The notes: generated by a model not told the origin, from the letters alone. 22,747 nt of DNA from Methanosarcinales archaeon (GCA_030605805.1 JAUWHQ010000114.1:1-22747); one strand, 5' to 3'; positions 14,568 to 22,747 are shown, counted from the stretch's first letter. A program made the numbers and translations.

Positions 14568-16055
14568 ATGCAATTCACACCAAACGAAAAACGCGTACTT
14601 CTGGCACTAAGCGAACTGAAACGATCAACACCAGCGGAACTTGCCGAGAAATCTGACCTGAATCCGGACGCTCTGATGCAATCCGCCTTTCTTCTAAAAG
14701 AGAAGGGGCTTCTGGGCGTTAAGGAAACGGTGACAAAGGTTTACACCTTGACGGATGAGGGGAGGGGATGTGCGAGTGATGGACTCCCTGAACGCCAGAT
14801 ACTCTCTTACATACAGGCATGCAACGAAAAGGTCACGATCTCAGATCTGAAAAAGAAATTCCCACCCGGCATGGTCGGGATATCCCTCGGCTGGCTGCGG
14901 CGCAAGGGATGGGCGGCGATCGTGGATGGTGCGGTCGTGCCTGCCGGCGATGCGGTACCAGAGAGAGGCGCGGATGAGGAAGTGCTCCGGATGCTGCTTG
15001 AAGGGACGCTCTCTATGGAAGATGCCCACGAAAAAGCAGTGAAGGATCTCATCAAGCGGAAACTGGTGAATGCAACAGAGAAAAAACTTAGAACGATCGA
15101 AATAACGGAAAAAGGCATAGAGATTGCGAGCGACCCTTCTCAAATGGCAGACGCGGAGGAAATTGTACAATTGACGTCTGATATCATACGAAGCCGCAAA
15201 TGGGATAATATCCGCGCTTACAACATTCATGCACCCGTGCCACGGGCGTACTGTGCGAAGATTCACCCCTATCAGCGTTTGATCGACCAGATGCGCAGGA
15301 TACTGCTTGAGATGGGATTCACCGAGATCAAGGGGGAGATCGTGCAGAGTTCCTTCTGGAACTTCGATGCGCTCTTCCAGCCGCAGGATCATCCTGCCCG
15401 GGAGATGCAGGATACGTTCTATCTCGATTCCGAGGCGGAGCTGCCCGAATATTACGGAAAAGTGAGGGACGTCCACGAGTTCGGCGGCGATACGGGCTCA
15501 ACCGGCTGGGGTGGGAAATGGAGCAAGAAACTGTCCAGAAGAGAGGTGCTGCGCACTCACACAACCGCGATCACGATTAAGCACCTTGCAGACCACCCTG
15601 ATCCTCCAAAGAAGGCGTTCTGTATCGACCGGGCATACCGCCGCGAGGCGATTGATCCGACGCATACGCCTGAGTTCGAGCAGCTCGAAGGCGTGGTGAT
15701 GGACCCGGGAGTCTCGTTCGCCAATCTTCTTGGATATCTTGTTGAGTTCTACCACCATATCGGTTTTAAGGATGTGCGGTTCAGACCAGGATACTTCCCG
15801 TACACAGAGCCGTCTGTTGAGCCGGAGGTCTATGTCGAGGGGCTCGGATGGGTCGAACTCGGCGGCGCCGGCATATTTAGAGAAGAAGTGACCGCACCGC
15901 TCGGAATCGACTGCCCGGTGCTCGCATGGGGGCTCGGCGTCAGCAGGGTTGCGATGCTCATGCTGGGCTTGCGAGACCTGCGGAAGCTGTATCAGCCGGA
16001 TATCGACTGGCTGCGAGAGAGTCCGGTCTGTGTGTATGGGGTGTGTTTACTGTGA
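14568..16055 (+). CDS. pheS: Phenylalanyl-tRNA synthetase alpha subunit
   Basis: Catalytic subunit of the (alpha-beta)2 enzyme that charges tRNA-Phe. The 495 residues follow the archaeal/eukaryal plan: N-terminal winged-helix modules (about 1-200; ELAEKSDLNPDALMQSAFLL and ISDLKKKFPPGMVGISLGWL) followed by the class II core (about 220-495). Core motifs include HPYQRLIDQMRRILLEMGF, the tRNA/Phe-pocket segment FRPGYFPYTEPSVEPEVY, GLGWVELGGAGIF and motif 3 GLGVSRVAMLMLGL. The ATG at 14568 was chosen because GGAAGG lies at 14556-14561. The frame is open further upstream to 14406, but that part translates the repeat and leader elements. pheT is not adjacent and must be elsewhere. It stands alone between two related low-complexity repeats. 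Confidence 0.96.
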   Translation: MQFTPNEKRVLLALSELKRSTPAELAEKSDLNPDALMQSAFLLKEKGLLGVKETVTKVYTLTDEGRGCASDGLPERQILSYIQACNEKVTISDLKKKFPPGMVGISLGWLRRKGWAAIVDGAVVPAGDAVPERGADEEVLRMLLEGTLSMEDAHEKAVKDLIKRKLVNATEKKLRTIEITEKGIEIASDPSQMADAEEIVQLTSDIIRSRKWDNIRAYNIHAPVPRAYCAKIHPYQRLIDQMRRILLEMGFTEIKGEIVQSSFWNFDALFQPQDHPAREMQDTFYLDSEAELPEYYGKVRDVHEFGGDTGSTGWGGKWSKKLSRREVLRTHTTAITIKHLADHPDPPKKAFCIDRAYRREAIDPTHTPEFEQLEGVVMDPGVSFANLLGYLVEFYHHIGFKDVRFRPGYFPYTEPSVEPEVYVEGLGWVELGGAGIFREEVTAPLGIDCPVLAWGLGVSRVAMLMLGLRDLRKLYQPDIDWLRESPVCVYGVCLL

Positions 16056-16189
16056 TCTCCCGAAATGGTTTCGCCCTGGGCAGGTACCCCTCCAAACCAA
16101 ATGATGGCTGAGACGCTGCCCAACAATCTGTAATGGTCAGTCGGATGTACAACAACACGAAAGGCGTGGAGACATGGGTTGGCAATACT

Positions 16190-16301
16190 CTTCGCGTCTC
16201 TCTCGTCTCTCTCGCCTTTCTCGCCTTTCTCGCCTTTCTCGTTAAATTGGAAAACAAGAACGCAAAGACGAAAAGACGCGAGGACGCAAAGTGGCGCAAA
16301 G
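16190..16301. repeat. Low-complexity inverted-repeat element downstream of pheS
   Basis: The left arm (CTTCGCGTCTCTCTCGTCTC, then three exact copies of CTCGCCTTT at 16211-16237) is imperfectly complementary to the right arm of CGCAAAGACG, AAAAGACGCGAGGACGCAAAG and GGCGCAAAG words (16260-16301). This is the same vocabulary as 14236-14420. The rest of 16056-16465 contains no convincing gene. Confidence 0.65.
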
Positions 16302-16385
16302 AACAAAAATCCTCCTGTCGGTGATCATGTTGTATGAGCATCGGTCGCTCTCGTGTTCATGGTCAGATTGACCACTTCGAAAATC

Positions 16386-16394
16386 CTTATATCC
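16386..16394 (+). promoter_or_regulatory. Possible TATA box for larB
   Basis: CTTATAT preceded by AAAATC lies about 75 bases upstream of larB. A short inverted repeat AGTTA/TAACT (16440-16444, 16452-16456) lies between it and the AAGGA at 16459-16463. Confidence 0.3.
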
Positions 16395-16465
16395 CTCTGA
16401 TCCATCCATGAATGAAAATCTAACGAAAACCCGATTGCGAGTTAGCGAGCTTAACTGTAAGGAAT

Positions 16466-17278
16466 ATGATCATCATGTCAACCACACCCACAACGTCCAT
16501 CGCATCCATCCTCACACAGATCAAAAAAAACGAGATCACGATCGACGAGGCTAAAGCGCAGATCAGGCTCCTCCGCTTCAAAGAGATCTCCCGCGTCGCG
16601 CGGATCGATGATCACCGGTCAGAGCGAACCGGTGTGCCGGAGGCGATCCTTGCCGAGGGGAAGAGTTCTGACGACCTTGTCCGGATCGTGCAGGCATGTC
16701 TCGCAGGTGGGGGGCGCATACTAATTACGAGGGTGTCAGACGCCCAGGTTGGCGCACTCAGGTCGGGCATCGACCCATGCCCCCCGGTCATGGAATTAAA
16801 CGAGCGTGCCAGAACGCTTGTGTGCGCCCGCGACGCCGGCACGCCCGAAAAAACGGGCGGGAGGATCGGCATCATCACCGCTGGCACCGCTGACATCCCG
16901 GTCGCAGAGGAGGCACAGGTCGCGGCAGAAGAGATGGGCTGCGTTGTGGATGTGATTTATGATGCGGGTGCAGCAGGCATTCACCGGCTCTTTCCAGACC
17001 TTGGCAGTCTGATCGAGAAGGGTGTGGATGCGATTGTCGTTGCCGCCGGAAGGGATGGTACGCTCCCAACAGTCGTTGCCGGGCTCGTGCCGGTTCCTGT
17101 GATCGGGCTGCCGGTTTCGGTGGGGTATGGCGCGGGCGGAAAGGGTGAGGCAGCGCTTCTCTCGATGCTTCAGTCATGCTCGGTTCTCGCGGTCGTGAAT
17201 ATCGATGCGGGGTTTGTTGCAGGCGCGTTTGCAGCGCGTATTGCGAATCTTGCTGCGGCGGCGCGAAAGTCGGCGTAA
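16466..17278 (+). CDS. larB: LarB, nickel-pincer cofactor biosynthesis carboxylase/hydrolase
   Basis: LarB carboxylates nicotinic acid adenine dinucleotide and cleaves the phosphoanhydride, the first step to the nickel-pincer nucleotide of lactate racemase and related enzymes. The 270-residue protein has a helical N-terminal part (about 10-60, ITIDEAKAQIRLLRFKEI) and a C-terminal PurE-like domain (about 125-260). The latter shows GIITAGTADIPVAEEAQV, YDAGAAGIHRL, VVAAGRDGTLPTVVAGL and GLPVSVGYGAGGKGEAALL. Older annotation often calls this family AIR carboxylase-like. Start may be ATG 16466 or ATG 16475; AAGGA at 16459-16463 fits the second slightly better. larC, larE and a client enzyme are not in the window, so use in nickel-cofactor synthesis is inferred. 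It is followed closely by serS. Confidence 0.88.
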   Translation: MIIMSTTPTTSIASILTQIKKNEITIDEAKAQIRLLRFKEISRVARIDDHRSERTGVPEAILAEGKSSDDLVRIVQACLAGGGRILITRVSDAQVGALRSGIDPCPPVMELNERARTLVCARDAGTPEKTGGRIGIITAGTADIPVAEEAQVAAEEMGCVVDVIYDAGAAGIHRLFPDLGSLIEKGVDAIVVAAGRDGTLPTVVAGLVPVPVIGLPVSVGYGAGGKGEAALLSMLQSCSVLAVVNIDAGFVAGAFAARIANLAAAARKSA

Positions 17279-17323
17279 GCGATTGTGAGCGATCGGGCTG
17301 CACAATATTTATGGAGACTGAGC

Positions 17324-18832
17324 ATGTATGCAAGTATCATGTACTTTCATCTGGTCGGCTACTTCAACACCAGCGCGCCCGCAAATCAGGCAGATGCGGA
17401 CATAGCAGGCTTAATAAACGAAGCAAACGAGACGTTTCTTGCAAAAGGCGCACCAGCCGGGAAAGGCGCGAAGATACTGAACTTTCGCATCAAAGATCAG
17501 AAGATACACATCGAGATCGAATCGGATCGATATGTGCGTGCTCACGATGCGATTCTCAGGTTTAGAAAGCCTCTTGCGGCTCTTCTTGGGAAGAAATACC
17601 GGATAGGCATCAGAGGAATCAAAATCGAGTCTTTTGTTGTAAAATTCCCATCAAACAACCCGGTTAAATCGAGAAAGATTCCTTACGTCTCGAATATTGA
17701 GTTCGATGGTCAGGAGATCACCCTGAAGATGGAGATCAATGAGTCGCAGATCCGGAATCGGATACCTGACCGGATCATCACACTCATCGAGGACAAGATC
17801 GCCGCGCAGGAGTATGGTGGCAAGGAGGAACACTGGAACCTGCTCTGGGAGAGCGAGAGAAAGCCGACTTTATGCACCGATGACCCGACATCAGAACTGC
17901 TCAAACATGGCTGGATCAAGCACGGAGCAGCCCGCGGGCAGTGGATTTACGGTCCTGAGATCACCAGAATGTTCAGGGCTTTTGAAAGCATCGTGGTAAA
18001 GGAGGTTCTTGAGTTTCTCGGGTACCGCGAGATGATTTTCCCGAAACTCGTGACATGGAGTGTCTGGGAGCGATCAGGACATGCAAAAGGCGTTTATCCC
18101 GAAATTTATTACGTTTGCCCTCCGAAAACGAGGGATCCTGACTTCTGGGAGGAGGTCTCTGACTATTACAAGGTCACCCACGAGATTCCACTCGATCTGA
18201 TCGAACAGAAGATCGATAAACCGATCGGCGGGCTGTGCTACGCCCAGTGCCCGCCGTTCTGGCATTTTTTGCAGGGAACGACCATCGCGGATGACACGTT
18301 TCCTGCCCGTGTCTTTGACCGGTCAGGAACGTCGCACCGGTACGAGAGCGGAGGCATCCACGGCATCGAGCGGGTGGATGAGTTCCACCGCATCGAGATC
18401 GTCTGGATCGGCACGCCAGAACAGGTGGGAGAAGAGTCGGTGCGCATTCAGGAGCGGTATAAAGACATATTCGAGGAGATACTCGAACTGACTTGGCGGA
18501 AGGCGTGGGTTACGCCCTGGTTCATGGCGCAGGAGGGTTTGACCGGGACGGCGGGAAGCAAGAGCGTTGGTACGATCGATTACGAATCATTCATGCCGTA
18601 TCGGGATGGATGGCTCGAATTCCAGAACGTAAGTGTGAATGGGGACAAATATCCGAGCGGATTTGGCGTAAAATCGCAGAGCGGGTCTGAACTGTGGAGC
18701 GGTTGTTCTGGAGTCGGGCTTGAGCGCTGGGCAAGCGCATTTCTTGCGCAGAAAGGGATCGATCCTGAGAACTGGTCGCCTGCGTTCAGAGAAATCGTTG
18801 GCAAGCTGCCGAGTGGTTTCGTGTTTCTATGA
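17324..18832 (+). CDS. serS: Seryl-tRNA synthetase, type 2 (methanogen type, zinc-dependent)
   Basis: Charges tRNA-Ser (and tRNA-Sec where present). From the ATG at 17324 it is 502 residues and closely resembles the Methanosarcina barkeri type-2 enzyme as I recall it. The N-terminal domain has the family-specific NFRIKDQKIHIEIESDRYVR and GKKYRIGIRGIKIESF. The class II core has GYREMIFPKLVTW, SGHAKGVYPEIYYVCPP, FDRSGTSHRYESGGIHGIER and ELWSGCSGVGLERWA. Type-2 enzymes use an active-site Zn2+ held by Cys-Glu-Cys; the matching residues are Cys in LCYAQCPPFW, Glu in HRIEIVW and Cys in WSGCSG. Start choice is uncertain: GGAG at 17313 supports 17324, while homology also allows 17339 (MYFHLVGYF). The frame opens at 17285, six bases after larB. 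This form is nearly confined to methanogens and relatives. Confidence 0.97.
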   Translation: MYASIMYFHLVGYFNTSAPANQADADIAGLINEANETFLAKGAPAGKGAKILNFRIKDQKIHIEIESDRYVRAHDAILRFRKPLAALLGKKYRIGIRGIKIESFVVKFPSNNPVKSRKIPYVSNIEFDGQEITLKMEINESQIRNRIPDRIITLIEDKIAAQEYGGKEEHWNLLWESERKPTLCTDDPTSELLKHGWIKHGAARGQWIYGPEITRMFRAFESIVVKEVLEFLGYREMIFPKLVTWSVWERSGHAKGVYPEIYYVCPPKTRDPDFWEEVSDYYKVTHEIPLDLIEQKIDKPIGGLCYAQCPPFWHFLQGTTIADDTFPARVFDRSGTSHRYESGGIHGIERVDEFHRIEIVWIGTPEQVGEESVRIQERYKDIFEEILELTWRKAWVTPWFMAQEGLTGTAGSKSVGTIDYESFMPYRDGWLEFQNVSVNGDKYPSGFGVKSQSGSELWSGCSGVGLERWASAFLAQKGIDPENWSPAFREIVGKLPSGFVFL

Positions 18833-18841
18833 AAAACCTGC

Positions 18842-18869
18842 TCTCCGGACTAACGGTATGTTCTGGAGA
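18842..18869 (+). terminator. Hairpin after serS
   Basis: TCTCCGGA (18842-18849) pairs with TCTGGAGA (18862-18869) over eight positions, one a G-U pair, with a 12-base loop. It begins nine bases after the serS stop. No T-run follows, so it may act in mRNA 3' end processing or stability instead of termination. No gene is seen in 18833-19005, where serS and radA converge. Confidence 0.35.
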
Positions 18870-19005
18870 ATTGTGCCCCAATCTGTCCTGAATGCGGGCA
18901 TCAAATGAATCGCAACGGATACATTGTTGATAAAAATAGCAGTAGGCACCATGACCAGATACGAGGATGGTGCCCTGTGACAGTATGAGAAATGTTCACT
19001 ATTCT

Positions 19006-19995
19006 CTAACCTTCTTCCCCAAAAAGCCCATCATACGTCACCGTGAACAATGCCTCGCCATCAGGCAGGTTGGGCGAGTCGACCAATTTTGCGACACGCT
19101 TTTCACCCTTTGATTTTCGCAGGTATATCCGAAATGTCGAGGTGTGCCCCAGAATGTGCCCGCCGATCGGCTTTGTCGGGTCGCCGAAGAATGCATCCGG
19201 CTTTGACATCACCTGATTGGTTATAAAGACTGCGGCATTGTTCAGATCGCCAAACCGCATGATGTTATGCAGATGCTTGTTCAGTTTCTGCTGCCGGTCA
19301 GAGAGCGTGCCCCGCCCGACATATTCCGCTCGGAAATGCGCGGTCAGCGAATCCACGATGAGCAAGCGTACAGGCTTTTCGGTGTCTTTGAGCGAATCTG
19401 CAAGCTCGGAGGCGCTTTCAACGAGGAGCATCTGGTGATTCGAATTGTATGCGCGGGCAACATGGATGTTCTTGAGGAATTCCTCCGGATCAAAGTCGTC
19501 GTCATATCGCTTCGACAGACCGTTCACCATCTGCGCGATCCGATCCGGTCGAAAGGTGTTCTCTGTGTCGATCAGGATCGCAGATCCATCCAACCCGCCC
19601 TTATCGACCGGCAACTGAACGTTTACTGCAATCTGATGTGCTATCTGGGTCTTTCCACATCCAAATTCACCGTACACCTCGGTGATCGCCTGGGTTTCAA
19701 ATCCCCCACCCATCATCCGGTCAACCTCTGCGCACCCGAGACTGATCCTACCGACGCTCTTCCGCCGCTCAAGGATGGCGTCTCCGGTCTCAAATCCTCC
19801 TATATCAGCAGATCGGCGTGCCGCAGCAATGATCTTGACAGCCGTTGACTCCCCGATTTCGGCGGTGTTCGCAAGTTCGGATGGCGATGCAACCGCAATC
19901 GCCTCGATTGAATTGAATCCGGCGTCCTTCAGTTTCTCAGCGGTTGCAGGACCGATCCCTGGTAGTTCTTCTATGGACATTTCGTTCGTAGTCAT
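19006..19995 (-). CDS. radA: RadA recombinase
   Basis: Archaeal Rad51/RecA homologue that forms ATP-dependent filaments on single-stranded DNA for homologous recombination. The 329 residues have an N-terminal helix-hairpin-helix domain (about 6-62, IEELPGIGPATAEKLKDAGF) and the RecA core. The core holds Walker A GEFGCGKT at 109-116, Walker B RLLIVDS at 210-216, the loop-L2 region NQVMSKPDAFFGDP and the motif PIGGHILGHTSTFRIYLRK. The polymerisation motif lies in SVGRISLGCAEVD. Length is normal and there is no intein. Walker A has Cys113 where Ser is usual. The ATG at 19995 gives the expected N-terminus. It is followed upstream on the same strand by orc1/cdc6 across 111 bases. Confidence 0.97.
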   Translation of the reverse strand: MTTNEMSIEELPGIGPATAEKLKDAGFNSIEAIAVASPSELANTAEIGESTAVKIIAAARRSADIGGFETGDAILERRKSVGRISLGCAEVDRMMGGGFETQAITEVYGEFGCGKTQIAHQIAVNVQLPVDKGGLDGSAILIDTENTFRPDRIAQMVNGLSKRYDDDFDPEEFLKNIHVARAYNSNHQMLLVESASELADSLKDTEKPVRLLIVDSLTAHFRAEYVGRGTLSDRQQKLNKHLHNIMRFGDLNNAAVFITNQVMSKPDAFFGDPTKPIGGHILGHTSTFRIYLRKSKGEKRVAKLVDSPNLPDGEALFTVTYDGLFGEEG

Positions 19996-20106
19996 TGATC
20001 AACCTGTCTTCCGAGGTGTATTAATCGTTTAGCATGAGCGGGGTGAAAGTGAATTTTGATTCGGAAATCCGGACTGTTTGGTGCCAGACGCCGCTGCTGA
20101 CGCATT

Positions 20107-21264
20107 TTACCCCTGCCGGTCGGCAATTGTGCTGTGTGACAGATGCGGGGTCAACGCACTGCACTTAAGCACGTCATCTGCGTCATACCGCAGTTTGATC
20201 GTGCGGCTTCTGCCGTGCATGCCAGTGGTCATGAGATCGGCGTCGATCAGTCGCAGGGACACGAGTTTGCTTACCATCGTGTGAAATCTTGTGTATCCGA
20301 GCCCCACCGATTCGTGGAAGGCTGCATACACATCACCGGCTGTTGATGCGCCTTTTTTTGCAAGAATCGCAAGAATCGCACACTCCCCCTCGCTAAGCGA
20401 CGATATCATTCGTGAAAGGTGCAGCATCCGTGATCTCTTGTACGCTGAGCGCACATCTTCTATCGAAATAGTCATGCTCGCTCTTTGCTCGGCGCCAAGA
20501 CCTGATCGCTTGAGAAGATCGATTCCAACCCTGATATCGCCAGCTTCTGACGTGTAATCGGCGATAACGTCGAGCACATCATCTGAAATCACTCCATCGT
20601 AGAATCCAAGCCTTGCACGATCGTGCAGGATGCTTTTCAGCTCATCCCATGCGTATACCGGGAACATGATCTCTTCGGGCAGGAAGATCGAGCCGACCTT
20701 GGGATCGAGGACATAATTCATGCGATCGTCGCTCAAAATCGCGACCACGCTGATCTTTGTCCCGGGATGAGTTTCATGAGCACGCAATAGTGAATAAAGT
20801 ACATTATCCACCTCTTTTTCGTGGAATAAATAATTTATATCGTCGAGTGCTACGATCAGAATCTTTTCATTCTGAATAAGGTATTTCACAATCTCATCAA
20901 AGATTTTTCTGAACGAAACCCCTGATGAAGGTGGCGCATGCCCGATCAGCTTGTGGAAGATGCTTGAAAATATCGTATATCTGGTCTGGTTTGCCTGACA
21001 GTTGATATGCACAGTGATCACGCCCGGCGCATGTTCGCCCAGTTCCTCAAACGCCTTCTTCACCGCCGTGGTCTTTCCAGTGCCGGGCGGACCTACGCAC
21101 ATCAGATCGAGCGGGCGCATCCCCTGCATCGCGGGGCGCACCCCGAACATGAGCGATCTTAATTGTGACTCCCGGTGCGCGAAATGCTCAGGAATGTGGT
21201 CGAATTCAAAGATTTCGCCCCGCCTGAACAGCGTTTGATCCCACATCAACGTTTTCCCAGGCAT
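20107..21264 (-). CDS. Orc1/Cdc6 replication initiator family protein
   Basis: AAA+ protein of the archaeal origin-binding and helicase-loading family. The 385 residues contain Walker A GPPGTGKT at 58-65 and Walker B LIVALDD at 136-142 (Asp-Asp in place of the commoner Asp-Glu). Further on are a sensor-1 region VVAILSD, sensor 2 AGDIRVGIDLLKRSG (about 273-287) and a C-terminal winged helix (about 310-370; LSEGECAILAILAKKGAST, GLGYTRFHTMVSKLVSLRLI) for DNA binding. No ORB-type repeat could be seen in 19996-20106 or 21265-21451, so this copy may not mark an origin. A CATATAAT element (minus strand, near 21317-21324) is a plausible promoter about 55 bases upstream. Confidence 0.93.
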   Translation of the reverse strand: MPGKTLMWDQTLFRRGEIFEFDHIPEHFAHRESQLRSLMFGVRPAMQGMRPLDLMCVGPPGTGKTTAVKKAFEELGEHAPGVITVHINCQANQTRYTIFSSIFHKLIGHAPPSSGVSFRKIFDEIVKYLIQNEKILIVALDDINYLFHEKEVDNVLYSLLRAHETHPGTKISVVAILSDDRMNYVLDPKVGSIFLPEEIMFPVYAWDELKSILHDRARLGFYDGVISDDVLDVIADYTSEAGDIRVGIDLLKRSGLGAEQRASMTISIEDVRSAYKRSRMLHLSRMISSLSEGECAILAILAKKGASTAGDVYAAFHESVGLGYTRFHTMVSKLVSLRLIDADLMTTGMHGRSRTIKLRYDADDVLKCSALTPHLSHSTIADRQG

Positions 21265-21415
21265 GGTTATGCTATTTCGGGGGAGATGTTAATAATGGTT
21301 TGCAGCATGACACGATTATATGATACGGTCAGGACCCACGTTTGGATTCTTCGTTTTTGAATCTCAACTTCAAAATCCCAAAAAATCTCTGTGACACCAC
21401 CGAAAAATACGGATA

Positions 21416-21432
21416 AAGGGAGGTTTTCCCTT
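21416..21432 (-). terminator. Hairpin downstream of the DUF169 gene
   Basis: On the minus strand AAGGGA AAACC TCCCTT forms a 6-bp stem with a five-base loop. It begins about 20 bases after the DUF169 stop, and ATTTTT follows about ten bases later. This fits a terminator or 3' structure for that gene. Confidence 0.4.
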
Positions 21433-21451
21433 CACCGCTTCACTCTTTGCT

Positions 21452-22195
21452 TCAGATATCCTTTCTGACGTAACTGATACGTCCCTTCTGCCAGTCATCC
21501 CATCCTGGCGCACATTCGCTCAGCGTCTCTGTGACCTCTTCGAGCAGTTCCGCAGGTATTCCGACCACAAGTTCATCATCTGCGAGCCCTGCGTTCTTGG
21601 CTGCACCATCGCACCCGATAGAGACATTGATATTGCCTGATATGTATGGATAGGCTGTGGCATCCGAGCATGTCGATTGTATGCCCGCGAAGTTCGCATT
21701 GAACCGTCCGCCGTGCCTGTAGATCATCGCCTGGACGATCCGCCTTGCCGCAAGCACGCCAGCCATGACCACGATCACATCAGGTCTTGCGCCGTCAGGA
21801 TCGGTCGGCGCCCTGTCAAGCGGCGCAACGATAGTGGCGACCGTCGATCCGGGCGCGGGTCTCGGCATCTGATCGATCACGCGCTTGGCAACGCCGAGCG
21901 AGACCTCCTTATTCAACTTATAGTGATATAGCGCGCCTGTCTTGAGGTTTGGCCCGTAATCGATCAGCCCGATGGCTGTCGCACCGCCCTTACAGGCGTG
22001 CGTGCCTGCTTTCGCAAGGCTCACGGTATCTTCGAATCTGGCATCCTGAAGCATCTGACAGTACCGCCGCGGCGACCCGATCTCTGATAAGTCTTCAGGG
22101 ATGTCTTCTTCCCTCTTTATGAGTGAGACTGCTATCGGTTTTCCTTTCAGTCCCAACAGGTTTACGAGTTTATCTGACATTTCTGCATAGTCCAT
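21452..22195 (-). CDS. DUF169 family protein
   Basis: A member of the uncharacterised DUF169 family, common in methanogens and anaerobes; function unknown. From the ATG at 22195 it is 247 residues, supported by AAGGAGGG seven bases upstream; the frame extends 13 codons further but without a better site. Recognisable family segments are LLGLKGKPIAVSLI near the N-terminus, RYCQMLQDA, HACKGGATAIGL, NLKTGALYHY, and late STCSDATAYPYISGNINVSI and GCDGAAKNAGLADDELVVGI. Conserved cysteines (YCQ, ACKGG, TCSDA, GCDGA) could bind metal or a cofactor, but that is inference. There is no signal peptide or membrane segment. It lies between the roadblock gene and orc1/cdc6 on the same strand. Confidence 0.85.
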   Translation of the reverse strand: MDYAEMSDKLVNLLGLKGKPIAVSLIKREEDIPEDLSEIGSPRRYCQMLQDARFEDTVSLAKAGTHACKGGATAIGLIDYGPNLKTGALYHYKLNKEVSLGVAKRVIDQMPRPAPGSTVATIVAPLDRAPTDPDGARPDVIVVMAGVLAARRIVQAMIYRHGGRFNANFAGIQSTCSDATAYPYISGNINVSIGCDGAAKNAGLADDELVVGIPAELLEEVTETLSECAPGWDDWQKGRISYVRKDI

Positions 22196-22272
22196 GCTAA
22201 AACCCTCCTTTGATAGGTGGATATGGATTATCAATCCGTCTTTCGGATATAAAGGTTACCAAAAGTCATCAG

Positions 22273-22704
22273 TCAATGTGATGGTGGCTGAGAAGAGTTG
22301 TCAGGGGGTGTTGTGATTGGTGTCGATCTGTAAGCGATCGGGACCGGCTCCACGACCTCCACGATCTCTTCGACCGTTCTGTCGAGTTGCATCAGCAACA
22401 TGCCAAGATTGGCGTTCGGTTTGATCAGTGTCACCAGCAGCATTTTTCTACCCGCACCCATGATGATCAACCGTCCGTGCCGCGATTCCACGATCATTCG
22501 CTTGGGCACTTCCCGATCCAAGCCCTCGGCTGTGATTTCAGCGGCGCCAAGCACGGTTGCCGCCATTGCAGCAAACGTCCTTGCATCGCCCGGCGCATTT
22601 GATGCAACCAGTATTCCATTCCGACTCACTATCGCACTCGCCTCGACCGAAGAATCCGTATGCAAATCGGATAAAGTCCTGTTAAGCGTGGTTATTATAG
22701 CCAT
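22273..22704 (-). CDS. Roadblock/LC7 domain protein
   Basis: A small protein of the roadblock/LC7 family, whose members bind or regulate small GTPases and motility or polarity systems. The 143 residues from ATG 22704 start MAIITTLNRTLSDL. They continue with the domain core VEASAIVSRNGILVASNAPG, AAMAATVLGAAEITAEGL, VESRHGRLIIMGAGRKMLLV and NLGMLLMQLDRTVEEI. A proline/serine-rich tail (about 125-143) follows. An upstream TTG at 22716 next to GAGGGG is an alternative start. No GTPase gene is adjacent within the window. Its stop lies 78 bases from the DUF169 start, so co-transcription is possible. Confidence 0.85.
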   Translation of the reverse strand: MAIITTLNRTLSDLHTDSSVEASAIVSRNGILVASNAPGDARTFAAMAATVLGAAEITAEGLDREVPKRMIVESRHGRLIIMGAGRKMLLVTLIKPNANLGMLLMQLDRTVEEIVEVVEPVPIAYRSTPITTPPDNSSQPPSH

Positions 22705-22747
22705 GAGACATATCAACCCCTCGACGATGTGTCAATCCACATATATC

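Noticed and set aside
16190..16301. CRISPR-like array near the CTCGCCTTT repeats
   Set aside because: The units are nine bases, contiguous, without spacers, and no cas genes are present.
19267..19848. 193-residue plus-strand ORF inside radA
   Set aside because: It is antisense to the conserved RadA core and shows no domain.
21265..21451. Replication origin next to orc1/cdc6
   Set aside because: No ORB-like repeats or long AT-rich unwinding region could be recognised in the flanking spaces.

Overview
The window reads as a piece of an archaeal chromosome, most likely from a methanogen-related euryarchaeote (Methanosarcinales, ANME or Syntrophoarchaeum-like). This rests on a type-2 (methanogen-type) seryl-tRNA synthetase, RadA, an Orc1/Cdc6 protein, the archaea-specific chemotaxis protein CheF, an archaeal-type PheS, and a secreted NosD-like beta-helix protein with a DDDF-type linker. 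The lineage call is inference; no rRNA gene or methanogenesis gene is visible.

Layout. Positions 1-2700 are an AT-rich accessory block on the minus strand: the edge of a PIN-domain gene, a one-pass membrane protein, a Kv-type potassium channel and an unrecognised 237-residue protein, with two diverged copies of a short intergenic repeat. Positions 2720-5400 hold a large secreted beta-helix/dockerin protein and, just upstream of it, a truncated duplicate of its own N-terminus. Positions 5447-5678 hold a small gene that seems broken by one missing base.

Positions 5790-13792 are a plus-strand signalling block: a membrane histidine-kinase-like protein that lacks the phospho-acceptor histidine, then cheB-cheA-cheD-cheR-cheF-cheY-cheC-cheC. 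Together these encode the kinase, the adaptation enzymes (CheR, CheB, CheD), the response regulator, two CheC-type phosphatases and the adaptor to the archaellum motor. No cheW, receptor or archaellum gene is in the window, so these must lie elsewhere. cheB and cheY both lack a usable ATG/GTG/TTG upstream of their receiver active-site residues.

Positions 13793-18832 hold a broken minus-strand remnant, pheS flanked on both sides by the same class of low-complexity inverted repeat, then larB and serS. pheS has a leader rich in CCGCAT palindromes. On the minus strand, 19006-22704 hold radA, orc1/cdc6, a DUF169 protein and a roadblock/LC7 protein. No tRNA, rRNA, CRISPR array, insertion sequence or recognisable ORB origin repeat was found by reading.
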